Positions 1-11,689 of a stretch of DNA of 64,000 nt are shown one piece after another. Within the stretch, counting starts at the first letter, position 1. Each line of letters opens with the position of its first letter. Source of the DNA: Diadema setosum. Lineage: Eukaryota > Echinodermata > Echinoidea > Diadematoida > Diadematidae. The DNA lies in contig CM067077.1 in NCBI GenBank assembly GCA_033980235.1, forward strand, positions 9,146,602 through 9,210,601, in the 5' to 3' direction. The notes beneath the pieces were generated by a model that ran no database searches, was not told the origin of the DNA, and was given only the letters and a program-made list of their open reading frames with translations. The position numbers were made by a program, and so were the translations under genes.

Positions 1-637
1 GATGTCGCAGCACTTGGCGTGTTCTGTATGCAGACCTCTCTTCTCTCTTTATTCTTCTTTCCTCTTCCTTCCTGTGTTTGTTCCTCGTAGACTTGTATTG
101 TCACCGTCTTCTCTCTTCTCGCGTCGTATATGTGTGTGGGTAACTGAATGTCTGTACCAGTGTGTCGTCCTTCTTATATTTTCCCGGTACACCAGTTCAA
201 TGAACACCGTCTGGGCTTTAGCATTGATACTTATTTCCTATTATTGTCGAAGCCAGCGTATAGCTATATTTTTACAAACGACTTAAGTAATCATTCAGTA
301 TAAATGCTGTAAGAAAATAATAAAACAAACTTGAATAATATATTGCTTACTCATCAATTATCTAGGGATCCACGTCCTACAAGCTTAGCTTTTTTGTGGA
401 TCGCTATTTTCCAGAATTGAAGTTATTTTCTGAAAGCTCGCGAAGTATACATGTATACGCATCGTTCCTTCTGATTATTGTACATATGTTGATGTATATA
501 ATTTATTTCGTATATTACATGAACCTTTTGTAAAAGTGTAGACAATATCATTTTATGATATGTATGCTTTGTATTACGTTTTGATTTTCGTTGATTGGAA
601 ATAAACTATGATTGAACTTGAACTTGAACTTGAATGT
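1..637 (+). mobile_element. 3' end of a CR1-like LINE (truncated by the window edge)
   Basis: Non-coding tail ending in AAATAAAC followed by a short iterated tail (TTGAAC repeated three times at about 615-634), the form of 3' end seen on CR1-clade LINEs. It carries a hairpin at 367-402 that recurs in other LINE tails of this window. No reverse-transcriptase reading frame is visible in the part present; the open frame at 2-286 has no recognisable domain and is probably chance. The 5' side is cut by the window edge. Confidence 0.6.
367..402 (+). other. LINE 3' hairpin, copy 1
   Basis: The 7-bp stem GATCCAC/GTGGATC encloses a loop containing CTACAAGCTTAGCTTTTTT. The same loop words occur in copies at 20387-20430 (plus) and 42696-42735 (minus), with different but still complementary stems. 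This is probably an RNA structure in the LINE transcript, perhaps recognised by the LINE reverse transcriptase. Confidence 0.6.
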
Positions 638-667
638 ACTAACACCAAATGTTATAACTACAAATAT

Positions 668-1268
668 GACCCCGTTTACAGTGCGGGGCCGGGCTCGGCC
701 GCGGCTCGGCCGCGGCCGAGCCCGGCCTCAATTGCGCGGCCGAGCCTCGCAATTTTGTCCGTTTACACTGCTGGGCTCGGCCGCGCTTTTGATTCAAACC
801 TTTCAATATTTTGTCGTAGTGGCGCTCTGCTTGTAAACAAACGCAATTTGGTATTGTCTGGTGTTCAGACCCTTTGCCAAATGAATTCCGTGGCGACGAA
901 GTCGCCGTTCGGGCAAAGGCCTTTGCCGAAGGAAAAAATCCTTTGCAGGACAAAACCACCTTAAACTATACTAGTTTTCGACGTTGAGGGGGTTGATATC
1001 CTGAATAGCGAAAGATACATGCAGAGGGTTTGGAAGCCAGACTAAAATTGGCCGCGCAATTGGCCGCGCATTTGGCCCAGTTTGCGTTTACATCAAGAAA
1101 AGGCCGGGCTCGGCCGCGGCTCGGCCGCGGCCGAGACCACCTCCAGAGCGAGGCCAATTTCGAGGCCAATTTTGGCCTCGCATTTGGCCTTTTGCGCGTT
1201 TACACTAAAGCGGGGCTGGGCTCGGCCGCGGCTCGGCCGCGGCCGAGCCTCGCACTGTAAACGGGGTC
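668..1268. mobile_element. GC-rich TIR transposon with iterated GGCCGCGGCTCGG words
   Basis: The ends are inverted copies of GACCCCGTTTACAGTGC. The interior repeats a block of the form GTTTACA-N-GGGCTCGGCCGCGG about four times, so that long stretches are almost only G and C and strongly self-complementary. No target-site duplication could be found, so the superfamily is unassigned. Open frames across it on both strands are products of the GC-rich repeats and are not counted as genes. Confidence 0.7.
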
Positions 1269-1984
1269 CAAGTCAAACGTCAACGACACCAGGGAGGTGT
1301 AAGAAAAGGAGAGACATCTCGTTCGTAATTCATGCAAACACGTGTTTGGTTTCAAAGCGTTACAATGGGATGTCTATCGTTCCACTTTGCGCTTTGAAGT
1401 CATGCTCTGCACCGCTCTAGTTGCAAGGCGAAGTTCGGAGACGAAGAACGCATTTCACCTTTCGTTGAATTACAAGCTTTATTCCCCCGTAAAATTTTAA
1501 ATGAAATACTCGAATTGATTAAGAGTAGTTTAGGAAAGAATTCAATATTATATACATGTATTTCCAGTTTCTTCGTAATGCGCAGATCGAAATGAAATGA
1601 AAATAAGGCCCTCTTAAAACCTAATATTTTTCTATAATGCGCACATTTCCGCATGTTAGTTTTCTATCCTTTAATCTGGGATATTTTGATCTTCCAAATA
1701 AATTACTCCGCTAAAGCGTGCACCAGCGTGCTTTTAAACTATTTGCTGTTAAAATTGTTAGTTTTACACTGCATTTTGATTCGCTGCTCCAATTCAAGGT
1801 ACACAAATTCATTGTTGCCATCACATTGAAAGAGAGAGAGCGAAATGCAGTAGGGGCAAGTATTTCTAGATGTGAGAGCGCTAGTCCCGATTATTGATGC
1901 TCTCTTTTGTCAAAGCACCTGATTTCAACCTGTAGTTAGGCGCATAACTTCTCGGCATCCTTCAAAGGAGAGCAGGAGTTTTTC
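1269..1984. other. Intergenic, no feature recognised
   Basis: Mixed-composition unique sequence. I see no coding potential, TIR pair or RNA gene here. Confidence 0.5.
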
Positions 1985-1986
1985 TA

Positions 1987-2416
1987 ATGCCCCAGTCACA
2001 TATAAACACGGATGCTCAAGGATCTACACGGTGATCCGGGGAAATCCGGGGACGTCCGGGGAGATCCGGGGAGATCCGGGATTTTGGTATGACTGTACAC
2101 ACGGTATCCACTAGGCAGCTACACGGATAAGGCCGGAAGAGCGCGGCGTCTACACGGACAAACACGGCATCTACACGGATCAACACGGCAGCTACACGGA
2201 TCAACACGGCAGCTACACGGATCAACACGGCATCTACACGACAGCCACACGGACCACCCCGAATTGCTCTGCCAACACGGCAATCCCCGGATGACGCCGG
2301 ATGTTTTTGACCTCCAAAAGTTGCCGTGTTGGCCTACCGGCGTCAACACGGATCTCTCCCCGGATCAGATCCGGGGTGGTCCGGGATGATCCGGGATGTC
2401 TATGTGACTGGGGCAT
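1987..2416. mobile_element. TIR element with iterated ACACGG and ATCCGGGG words
   Basis: 16-bp perfect TIRs (ATGCCCCAGTCACATA) are flanked by TA on both sides (1985-1986 and 2417-2418). Inside, arms of GATCCGGGG-type repeats lead to a central array of roughly 24-bp units built on AGCTACACGGATCAACACGG (about 2150-2240). There is no transposase frame, so it is a non-autonomous element. The TA target suggests Tc1/mariner or another TA-inserting family, but the TIR itself does not settle which. Confidence 0.75.
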
Positions 2417-2418
2417 TA

Positions 2419-4611
2419 CACTTCCCTGCTCAAACAAAGTGAGTGTATGCAGTATGAAGGAATGAATAGAATGGGTTCTTTGTCTGTTCATTGGAGAAAA
2501 TGGCCATGTATTTTACTTCAAGAGTAAATGGGGTTAGGGTTTTTGCTTTTGTTATCCATACAAGCAACAAAATGAAGCTTTAGAATGACCATGGAATCTT
2601 TTTTTTTTAGGAAAGTACACTGTCATGACTGTAGTTTTATAGGTAAAATTTGAGTGAAAACTACAATGCTTCAATTATTCATCATTTTCCAGTGAAAACG
2701 CTACGGTGAAAACGCTAATACCACGCCAATGTCGCTTTATTTCTGCCTAACAATGAAAGAAACGTGCAAAAACAATGTACCGGTACACTACAATACATTA
2801 TAATAAATAATATTGTAAACGAGCATAGTGATTTTTGTTTAAAACTGATGTATTTGTTAAGAGGGTAGTATAAAAACAGTATAGACAATCCCTTTTATTA
2901 GGAACTTTAGATATGATAACGGTACATTGTTCTAGATAAAGACTAAGCGCACCGTGTGACAGCTGTGGACATCATTACCCTTTGGATATTCCCTTCGCTG
3001 CCTTGAATAAAGACTAAGCGTACCGCGTTTACAACAGAACACCTGTGAACATACAGAAGATAGTACTCTTCTTTGTATAGCGGTTAGTTTCGATTCAGAA
3101 GTATAGGGATATAACAACGAGACCAAATTGGTTAAAAATTAATTTATTATTACTAAGCTACTCATTTGGAAATGCTATCATAGCTTGATAAGCATATCTA
3201 TGCCCGACAAACAAAATGACACCAAAAAGGTTTTGCCACCTCAGGTGGTACCAATATCTGGCTTGGCTCATGGACTACGTTTCATAAACATTGATTGCAA
3301 GATTGATCTTAGGAATTGATGCAATTCAAAAAAAAAAGTTACGCGCGATCTACTATTAAAACTATGCTTTATATCAAGCTTAGGTATCTCTATGAAACAA
3401 AATTTCGAAACAAAATTTCGAATTACGATCAATACATCGGCCGGAAGATTAATGATGACTCTTTATGAAACAGGTCCTGTGGTAAGCAATCCATGTAATT
3501 TTTGTGATGTGATATGTTTATGTTTTGCTATATTGAAATAAATGATCATGTTATTTACATTAAAAAACTATCTGAATTTTAAAAAAGTGACGCATTACTT
3601 GTCTGCTCACGATTTATTGATTTATTCATTGATATTAACATCCATTTTTCCTGTTTCCTATTCGTGATATCACTAAAAAAAAATATGACAGTAAAGTTTT
3701 AGAAGCATTTTTAAACAGCCATTAGGTCTACAGACATTCTATTCTGTTCATGTCAATTACAATATTGAGCGGGCTAACGTGATGCTGTTTCACAATTTCA
3801 CTTATAGATGACGTCAAAGTGGAAACACTTAGAGAACGCAAATATCGGTTAAGTCCCTAGAAAGGGTTAATCTATTTGACATTTCACTGTACATAGTTTT
3901 CAAACCACCGATTAATCAAGAGTATGTATGTATAGACCCTATAACTGTATAGAGAAGGCGAGATAGTCATATCGTTTACGTCCTACGAGATATCGAATAT
4001 TTGCCTAACGTATTGGTCAAGAAACTTAATACAGATTTTGCTTCTAATATATTATGTTGTATTTCATTCTTTCTTTGAGAAGACGGCACATTGCTCATTT
4101 TCTTCGACAGGGGGTGCTTTCCCATGCTTGGTGTATTCCCTTGTTAAGTACCGAAGTGATGATAAGTCACATTTTGTTGCAGTTTGGGTCGGAACCAGGT
4201 GCGAGCATGGTTAGCCATAAGAGTGTTCATATTTCGGGCAAGCTGAAATTGCCTAGAACTAGTTTCTATGGCGATAAATGGCTATTACGTCACACTTTCG
4301 TTCTCTATCAACAGGTCTTCGAATACACCCTTCCCCCATTGACCTGTTTGACATCAAGGCAACTTTACGAAACCTCCAAAGGGATCGGTGACAAAATGTA
4401 AGACGATAATTTCTTGTTGACGCGCGTGTGCACACCAGGAATGTATTTACTACGTTTAAAATGACTGCACAGAGAAACCACTGGAAGCTTCGCCAAGTGT
4501 TGTCGGTACTCCGAGGCTTTTCATCCACCTATTCCAAAATTCAAGTCCGGACCTTCATCGTGCCTCATCTCACCCCTTGGGAGAAACAGGGTTAAATAAG
4601 AGTTCCTGCAC

Positions 4612-4614
<3 letters not shown>
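2419..4614. other. Intergenic, AT-rich, no gene recognised
   Basis: No convincing reading frame. Around 3275-3475 the words TTTCATAAA and TTTATGAAACAG face each other, which may be the worn ends of a MITE like the one at 23482-23650, but the match is too weak to call. Confidence 0.5.

Positions 4615-4643
<29 letters not shown>
4615..4643. repeat. (TC)n microsatellite
   Basis: Uninterrupted CT/TC dinucleotide tract in the downstream flank of GPCR 1. Confidence 0.95.
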
Positions 4644-4645
<2 letters not shown>

Positions 4646-4998
4646 AAGGCTCCTCGATCAGTGAGCATGACCATTGTGTAAGTAACAACAGAGTAATGCA
4701 AATGAATGATGAGAACCCATCCATGTCGATCTCTCCTTATATAAAGTGTCGGCGGTCTCCTCTTTTGTTTCCTTCGTTTATGTATAACTATAGTATGGAA
4801 TGTCGCTTCTTTATTGGATGCAGCGTTATCAGGGAATGTTATTATTAGATTCAAAATTCTATATTGATGTCTACATTCTACTTTCTTATACAAACTTTGC
4901 ATCCATTTGTCACTATATCAGGATTAAGAAATAAGGAAAAAAATAGATGAGAACATTTTTATCGAAATACTACTAATGAATGACATGCACGTAAGTTG

Positions 4999-6378
4999 CT
5001 ACACGTCCTCTGTAAAGTTAGTACGCGATTTGTCTTCAGATTTCATGCCAAAGAGTGCAGTGTTTCGTGACATCGAACCCAGGAATAATCCTCTAACAGC
5101 TTCGCGGAATACGGGATATCTTATGGTGTAAACAATTGGGTTCAAACAGGAATTGTAATACGCCAGAAGAACGAGAGTTTGGTTAATACTTTGTTGTAGA
5201 TATGCTCTGCCTCGAACAACGCCAAGATTGAAAAGCAAGTAGCCGGTATTGGCCGGGCCCCAGCAGACGATAAAAATGAGCACGACAATGAACAACATCT
5301 TGAGGACACGGTTCTTTGCCACAAGGAGGTTGTAGGTGGGACCGGACTTGTTCCACCTGTACGAGCTGTCTCGAAAGACCAGAGACTGGCGATGAAGTAG
5401 ATACGCAGTGAAGCCTTGCGCGATCAGCATGATATTCGCTGGGACGAGGAAGTAAAAGAGAAAGAAAAGAATGGCCATAAAGTACTGCACGCTCGTCGAT
5501 AGGATTCGAACCGAGCACTTATGCGTGGTCGCATCCACGAAATAAGTGAAGATAATGTATTGATCAAGCAGTAGGACAGCCAACCACACTCCAACGACTG
5601 CATAGGAAGTGTGGCGCCTGCTGGAGAAGCGACTGAAGAGGATGGGATACATGACTGCCACCAGCCGCTCTACTGATATCAGGGAGAGAAGGTAGACAGA
5701 TGCTCCGACAGAAAGCCACATCAGGACTGGTCTAAATATTATACGACAATAAAGCTCTCCCACAACGGAGCTTGGTACTACCGTAGCCATCGGCAGTGGG
5801 ATGATCGCTAGGGAGGTGCAAAAGTCCGCCACTGCCAGCGCTCCTATTAAGGTGTCGGTCGAACGGAGTGCAGATCTCCGCTGCCAGAGGACCAGAATCA
5901 CCAACAAGTTACCGACCACGCCCACTATGGATGACACCAGCTCTAGCGAGGTTTGCCATGTCCATTTCATTGATGCCCACTTCCAACGCACTGTGTTCTC
6001 TATCTGGCTCTCTGGATTAAATGTTGTCTCACCGTTGACTTTGTCCCCACTGTGGTTCGATTGTTGGAGGGTGATGGTTCCATTCAGCGAATGAGAACCT
6101 ATGACAGTTTCGTTGTAAGTTACATCATCGGCTCCCGACGCCGTGAAATTTGAGGAATCACCTAACTGCGTTACAGGAGTAGGCCTGTAGTCAGCTATTG
6201 TTACGTACTCAGCTTCTACTGTACTGGTCTCATCAGTCTCTAGGTAAGTGAATGAAGATTTCGTTGTGGTATTGTATTCTTCTTGAACACCCCATGCCGT
6301 GATCCGATCTTTAAGAAGGCCTGTCGCAGTAGTTCCCAGTGCCAAGAGAACAATGGGGATAGTGGTGAATCGAATCAT
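4999..6378 (-). CDS. Rhodopsin-class (class A) G-protein-coupled receptor 1, peptide-receptor type
   Basis: Single-exon frame of 459 residues. It has a hydrophobic signal-like N-terminus (1-20), an ectodomain of about 120 residues with N-glycosylation sequons at N36, N77, N89, N99 and N108, then seven membrane helices. Class A landmarks: N157 in GNLLV (TM1), D185 in LAVADF (TM2), C211 before TM3 paired with C288 in the second extracellular loop, ERL at 237-239 in place of DRY, W265 (TM4), CWGP at 372-375 (TM6) and NPIVY at 413-417 (TM7). The ligand is unknown; the core resembles peptide receptors of the galanin/allatostatin/somatostatin kind, which is an inference. The first ATG is chosen because the signal-like start aligns with the paralogue at 15390-16721. 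An AATAAA (minus strand) at 4810-4815 is a plausible poly(A) signal. A 5' UTR intron acceptor may lie just upstream (TTTCAG or CTGCAG near 6390-6440). Confidence 0.93.
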   Translation of the reverse strand: MIRFTTIPIVLLALGTTATGLLKDRITAWGVQEEYNTTTKSSFTYLETDETSTVEAEYVTIADYRPTPVTQLGDSSNFTASGADDVTYNETVIGSHSLNGTITLQQSNHSGDKVNGETTFNPESQIENTVRWKWASMKWTWQTSLELVSSIVGVVGNLLVILVLWQRRSALRSTDTLIGALAVADFCTSLAIIPLPMATVVPSSVVGELYCRIIFRPVLMWLSVGASVYLLSLISVERLVAVMYPILFSRFSSRRHTSYAVVGVWLAVLLLDQYIIFTYFVDATTHKCSVRILSTSVQYFMAILFFLFYFLVPANIMLIAQGFTAYLLHRQSLVFRDSSYRWNKSGPTYNLLVAKNRVLKMLFIVVLIFIVCWGPANTGYLLFNLGVVRGRAYLQQSINQTLVLLAYYNSCLNPIVYTIRYPVFREAVRGLFLGSMSRNTALFGMKSEDKSRTNFTEDV

Positions 6379-6424
6379 ACTTCAGCAATCCACCAGCTGC
6401 AGCAGGTATAAAGATGACAAATTT

Positions 6425-6495
6425 TTGCTTGCAGTCTGAAATAAAAAATGACAATGAGCGTGTAGTCTGAAATAAAAAAATGACAATGCACACAC
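6425..6495. repeat. Short tandem duplication upstream of GPCR 1
   Basis: The word AGTCTGAAATAAAAAA followed by TGACAATG occurs twice about 36 bp apart, just upstream of the GPCR 1 start. The rest of the flank to 7171 shows nothing recognisable. Confidence 0.8.
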
Positions 6496-7176
6496 GCTCA
6501 GGCTCAACAAGAATAAAAGTAAATGTTTCGTTAAGATACCGAGTCAAATCTCATACTAAAAAATGATAAAAACATAACGCACCATGTGGAATAATGGGTA
6601 TATAGGGTTTACCAGTGTCGAATGATATCCATAAGATAAAAAGAAAAGATTACGTATACAAAGGAGAGAGCAGGGAACAAGTTGCCTACCCCCTTCGTTT
6701 ATTCACCACACACTAAACTGACAAATGTTTATCTTTATGAATGAAAGCAATAGTTATCATACCTTCTCCAAGATATCGGCATTTGAATCCCGGTAGTTGC
6801 GGGAATATCTCCCTCCCCCTGTAGAAAATGTTCTGCCAACCTCATAGATCTCGTTAGCCTTCTGGTCTCATAAATATGCTCACATTAGACAGTTAGAAGC
6901 GATAATCGATTATGAACCCATCTCTTGGTCTTTGCTTTTAAAGGCACTAGAATGTATTTAAGTTAAGATGTCATACATGCACTAGTGTATTGATGTCATA
7001 GCGATGACAACGACATAAAGTAATATTTGTTCATTTTTAAAGAAATATGACATTGTCACTCGCTTCCTTTTGCCGGAGTTGGGCAGTACAGGTTGAACCA
7101 GTTTGCTAGTGCATTTAGCAGCTATGAATATTTCTTCCCGGGGAACTGGTGAGGTGCATTTCCACGTTGAGTACAT

Positions 7177-10100
7177 AATCTGGGTGCCAAAGCCACTTTT
7201 TAGGCCTAACCTTGTTTTACCGTCTACCCAATGTTTTTTTGATGATTTTACCCTATTTCGGGGGTGCTGAATCCGAATCTGGATGATGCAACTTTTGCAT
7301 CCTTGAGGGTTTTGAGATATTCAAGATGGCCTCCAAAATGGCCGCCCAAACCGGAAATTCTCATGTATTTCCTTCTAAATAGTGAAAAATTGAAAACAAT
7401 TGATTGTTTTACCCTATTTCGAGGGTGCTGAATCCGAATATGGATGGTGCAACTCTTGTATCTTTGAGGGTTTTGAGATATTCAAGATGGCCTCCAAAAT
7501 GGCCGCCTAAACCGGAAATTCTCATTTATTTCCTTCTAAATAGTGAAAAATTGAAAACAATTGATTGTTTTACCCTATTTCGAGGGTGCTGAATCCGAAT
7601 ATGGATGGTGCAACTCTTGTATCCTTGACGATTTTGAGATATTCAAGATGGCCGCCGAATTGGAAGCCAAGACCGGAAATTCCCATGTATTTTCTTCTAA
7701 ATGGTGAGTAATTGAAAGCAATTGATTCTTCTACCCTATTTCGAGGGTGCTGAATCCGAATATGGATGATGCAACTCTTGCATCCTTGAGGGTTTTGAGA
7801 TATTCAAGACGGCCGCTAAAATGGCCGCCGAAATGGCCGCCAATTAAAACTAGAAATTGCGATGTATTTCCTTCTAAATGGTGAGAAATTTAAAACAATA
7901 ATTGATGGTTTTACCCTGTTTGGAGGCTGCTGAGTTCGAATCTGGATGACGCAACTCCTACATCCTTAAGGATTCTGAGATATTCAAGATGGCCGCCAAA
8001 ATGGCCGCTAAAATCGGAAATTCCTACGTAGTACATTCTCGATGGTTCAAAATTGAGAGCAATTGATGGTTCTATCCTATTCCGATTTCAAAATGGCCGC
8101 CGAAAACGGAAATTTACACGTATTTTGATTTTAATGGCTTGAAATTGAGAACAATATTTTTTATGATTCTACCCTATTTCGACCACTGTGCTGAATGCGA
8201 ATCTGGACGATGAAACCTTTTCATCATTGAGAGTTTGGAGACATTGAAGATAACCGCCAAATTGCTCGCCAGAATCATGAGAAATTGATAACAATTGATG
8301 GTTTTACCCCATTTCAGGTTTTCGTCAATGACAAAATCTAAACCCAAGTATACTCTGCTGAAAAACGAACGCATATTCAGTTTTTGGTTTTTTTTATCCC
8401 AGTTTGAACTTGCTCTAAAGTAAAACCCGCTCTACCGGATATCTTGGAGTTGGTACGATACAGCTGTGCCAGCAATGAATTCTGCAAGACTACAGATGCG
8501 GTTGAATATTTTGAAAGATTACACTGTTTCATTGGATATGTTTTGAACACTAACAATCAGTGAACAAGACGTGCCCATCTCGATCGTATTGTGATAGTGA
8601 TGTAGAGAAGTTTACACTATTCCCAACATTACCTGTCTTAATCCGTGAACAGTTTATGGTTTCATCCATGAACAATCACATTGGTTTATTGGTTTATATT
8701 GGTGGTCTTGATGACATTGTTGAAGACACGAGCTGGACGTTTTTTATAGTTATGCTTCATATTTTTCTTACAAACATGGCAGCCAAAGCACTATAACAAA
8801 TGAGAGAACCTTTCCTTTGACATGTCTTGGTAGCTTCATTTTTTTTTTGGGGTAAGACAGCTATAGGTTTCGACAGGACATCATTAATTTATTATCTGAC
8901 TGTTTATTCAAAAAAGTTTTTTTCACCAAAATTTCAGATACAGGGTCTTGTCACCCAAGCGACAATATATACACACGAGGGGATGGAAGAATCACAGGGA
9001 ACGCGCCGTAAAAATAAGAATAAAATACAAACAAACGACAACATGTAAGGTAATAGTTGATAATCTAGTACTTACGAATATCATAATCACGCAGAGCGCT
9101 TTTGAAATTACCCTTATATTGATATCTACTGTAGTGGTCATGGATGCAACCATTTCAAGTGACGTAATCAGAATATGACACAAGTTTCATAAGAGTACGC
9201 GGCGACTCATAACAATACAAGACAAATTTCAACACCAAATACCAGCAGGCCAGAATTTAATATTACTCTTAAAGCCAAAAAGGATTAACTTCACAACAGT
9301 CTGTGGGGCCCTTATTGGCTACTACAGGCTTTACTGTCTTTATAACAATTGCGCATAAAGAGATTTTCAGTCGTATCTTTGTGTTTGTACGTTTCAGTAT
9401 GATGTCCATATCATTTTTTCCCATACGTGTTAAAGTTCCGTTTGAGACACATCGGAATATATCAGTATCCCACCATTGTGACAGTCATTTCGGATTCCAT
9501 TGGTGACTGACTTAACAAATTTGCTCAACCGAGTTGAATTCAAGAATACGGATTATTGCTTTTCACCTTGGGTTTAATTTCTCGCTTCTAGTTAGAGCAC
9601 AATGGGCCGAATTCATAAAACAAGCAATTGCTTGTAAGCAATTGCTTCAAGCAAAAGCACAAGCTCGTCTAGCAAGAGGTCTAGCTCAAGCAATTGCTTA
9701 AATCCATATGCATAATCTTTTGCTTATGCCAATACCTTTTGCTTGTCCCGCACAAGCAATTGCTTGCGTTTTCAACGAAAGGGACGTCACGCCTGTGCGA
9801 ACACAAGAACAAAGGCGAGTGTGGCAGCATGTATTTGAAAGGGCATGTGTGTGTGGAAACATTTCCTGACATAGCAGAAGAGCTATGAAATGCACACACA
9901 GACACATACCCACACATCTATCCACACACACGTATTACTGGCTGATTCCCATCACTGCAGCTTACAGCAGCCCGGATCTGCCAGATCTCACGTGGAGAGA
10001 GGTCTCCTCGCTCTCCACCGAAGTCAGACATCCTACCTGTTTTTCATCACATTTTTGCGTGCTAACCAATGGACATTCCCGTTGTTGAAATGAAAAAGTT

Positions 10101-11684
10101 TCTTACACTACTTATGAGTAATTTCTTGTAGATTTATACCACTCCTTCACAAGTGTGGTCTTTCTTTCATAAATATGAAAATGATACTTGAAAGGGAACG
10201 TTCCGGTTAAGCAAAAGCTCAAGCTCATTTTACAGAGCTTGGAAAATCGTAAGCAATTGCTAGCAAGAACTAGCAAATGGTATGTTTTATGCATATACGT
10301 TTTTAAGCAAATGCTTGGTTTCTAAGCAATTGCTTGCGGGCAGCAAGCAATAGCTTGTGCTTGCTAGCAAAAGCTTCTGCTTGCATGCAATTGCTTGTTT
10401 TTATGCATACGGATTCGAGTAAAAGGCTAGCACAAGCAATTGCTAGCGTTTATGCATTCGGCCCAATATTTCACAATTTATGAGAATATATTACGGAATT
10501 TCCGTTTATACATGGCATTTGTTAATATCTCTAAACCTTCAGCACCCTCGAAATGGGGTAAGGACATTTTATTTTCAAATTTTCACCATAAGTAATTTAG
10601 AAAAAAAATATTAACATTGGGATTTCAATTTCTGCCAATTATTTTGGCGGTCATCTTGGACATCTCAAATCCCCAAAGAGTGCAAAAATTGCAGCAACAA
10701 AATGTCGAGGGTGCTGAATAGGGTCTCAAAAATTTCAATATTAACAGTTATTTTGGCGGTGAACTTGGAATTCTCATCCCCCCCCCCCCTCAAAAAAAAA
10801 AAAACACACAAGAGTTGTATCAACCCGGTTCAGATTCAGCACCCTAAAAATAGGGTAAAACCCCCATTTTTTCAAATTTTACACATTTACACCATCTTTA
10901 TCATCTCAAAACCATTCAGGGTGCAAGAGCTGTATCATGCAGCTTCAAATTTAGCAAACTCAAATAGGGCAAAACCATCAATTGTTTTCAATTTCACACC
11001 ATTTAGAAGGAAAAATGGAGTCAACATGTCAGTTTCCATTTTTGGCGGTCATTTTGACGGCCATCTTTATTACCTAAAAACCCTGAAGGATACAAGAGTT
11101 TCATCAAGATTCTGAGCCAGCAGCACCCTCGAACTAGGGTAAAACCATCAATAGTTTTCAATTTCTCACCATTTAGAAGGAAATAGATGGGAATTTCCGG
11201 TTTTGGCGGCCATCTTGGCAGCCATCTTGAATATCTCAGAACCCTTAACGATGCAAGAGTTGCATCATCCAGATTCGCATTTACCTCCGTTGAAATAGCT
11301 TAGAAGTATCAATTTTTTTGTATTACTCACCATTCAGAAGGAAATACATAGGAATTTCCGGTTTGGGCGTCCATTTTGGCCGCCATCTTGAATATCTCAA
11401 AATCCTCAAGGATGCAATAGTGGCATCAGCCAGATTGGGATTCAGTACCCTCGAAATAGGGTAAAACCATTAATATTTTTCAATTTCTCACCATTTAGAA
11501 GGAAATACATGGGAATTTCCGATTTGGGCGTCCATTTTGGCCGCCATCTTGAATATTTCAAAACCCTCAAAGACACAATAGTTGCATCATCCAGATTTGG
11601 ATTCAGCACCCCCGAAATAGGGTAAAACCATTAAAAAACATTGGGTGAACGGTAAAACAAGGTTCAGCCTTTGGCACCCAGACT
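7177..11684. mobile_element. Giant foldback transposon, copy A
   Basis: The outer ends are AATCTGGGTGCC and its near-perfect inverse GGCACCCAGACT. Flanks TACAT (7172-7176) and TACAG (11685-11689) fit a worn 5-bp target duplication. Each arm (about 7.2-8.4 kb and 10.5-11.7 kb) is a tandem array of units of about 160 bp, in opposite orientation. Each unit contains GGGTGCTGAATCCGAAT, AAGATGGCCGCCAAAATGG and TTCCTTCTAAATGGTG. The middle (8.4-10.5 kb) is non-repetitive and has no coding frame. It is the same family as 54582-58339. The design recalls foldback elements with repeat-built arms such as the TU elements described from sea urchin. Confidence 0.88.
9604..10464. mobile_element. 861-bp TIR element nested in foldback A (PIF/Harbinger-like)
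   Basis: The ends are GGGCCGAATTCATAAA and the near-inverse TTTATGCATTCGGCCC, flanked by a 3-bp duplication AAT (9601-9603, 10465-10467). The matching position in foldback B (56206-56208) has a single AAT and no insert, so the boundaries are confirmed by an empty site. Both ends are packed with AAGCAATTGCTT-type palindromic words. The middle (about 9.78-10.2 kb) is unrelated sequence with no recognisable protein. A 3-bp target and GGGCC ends fit PIF/Harbinger MITEs; that assignment is an inference. Confidence 0.85.
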
Positions 11685-11689
11685 TACAG

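Noticed and set aside
608..1420. Overlapping open frames on both strands in the GC-rich segment
   Set aside because: They follow the GGCCGAGCC repeats of the TIR element, giving low-complexity Arg/Ala/Pro-rich peptides.
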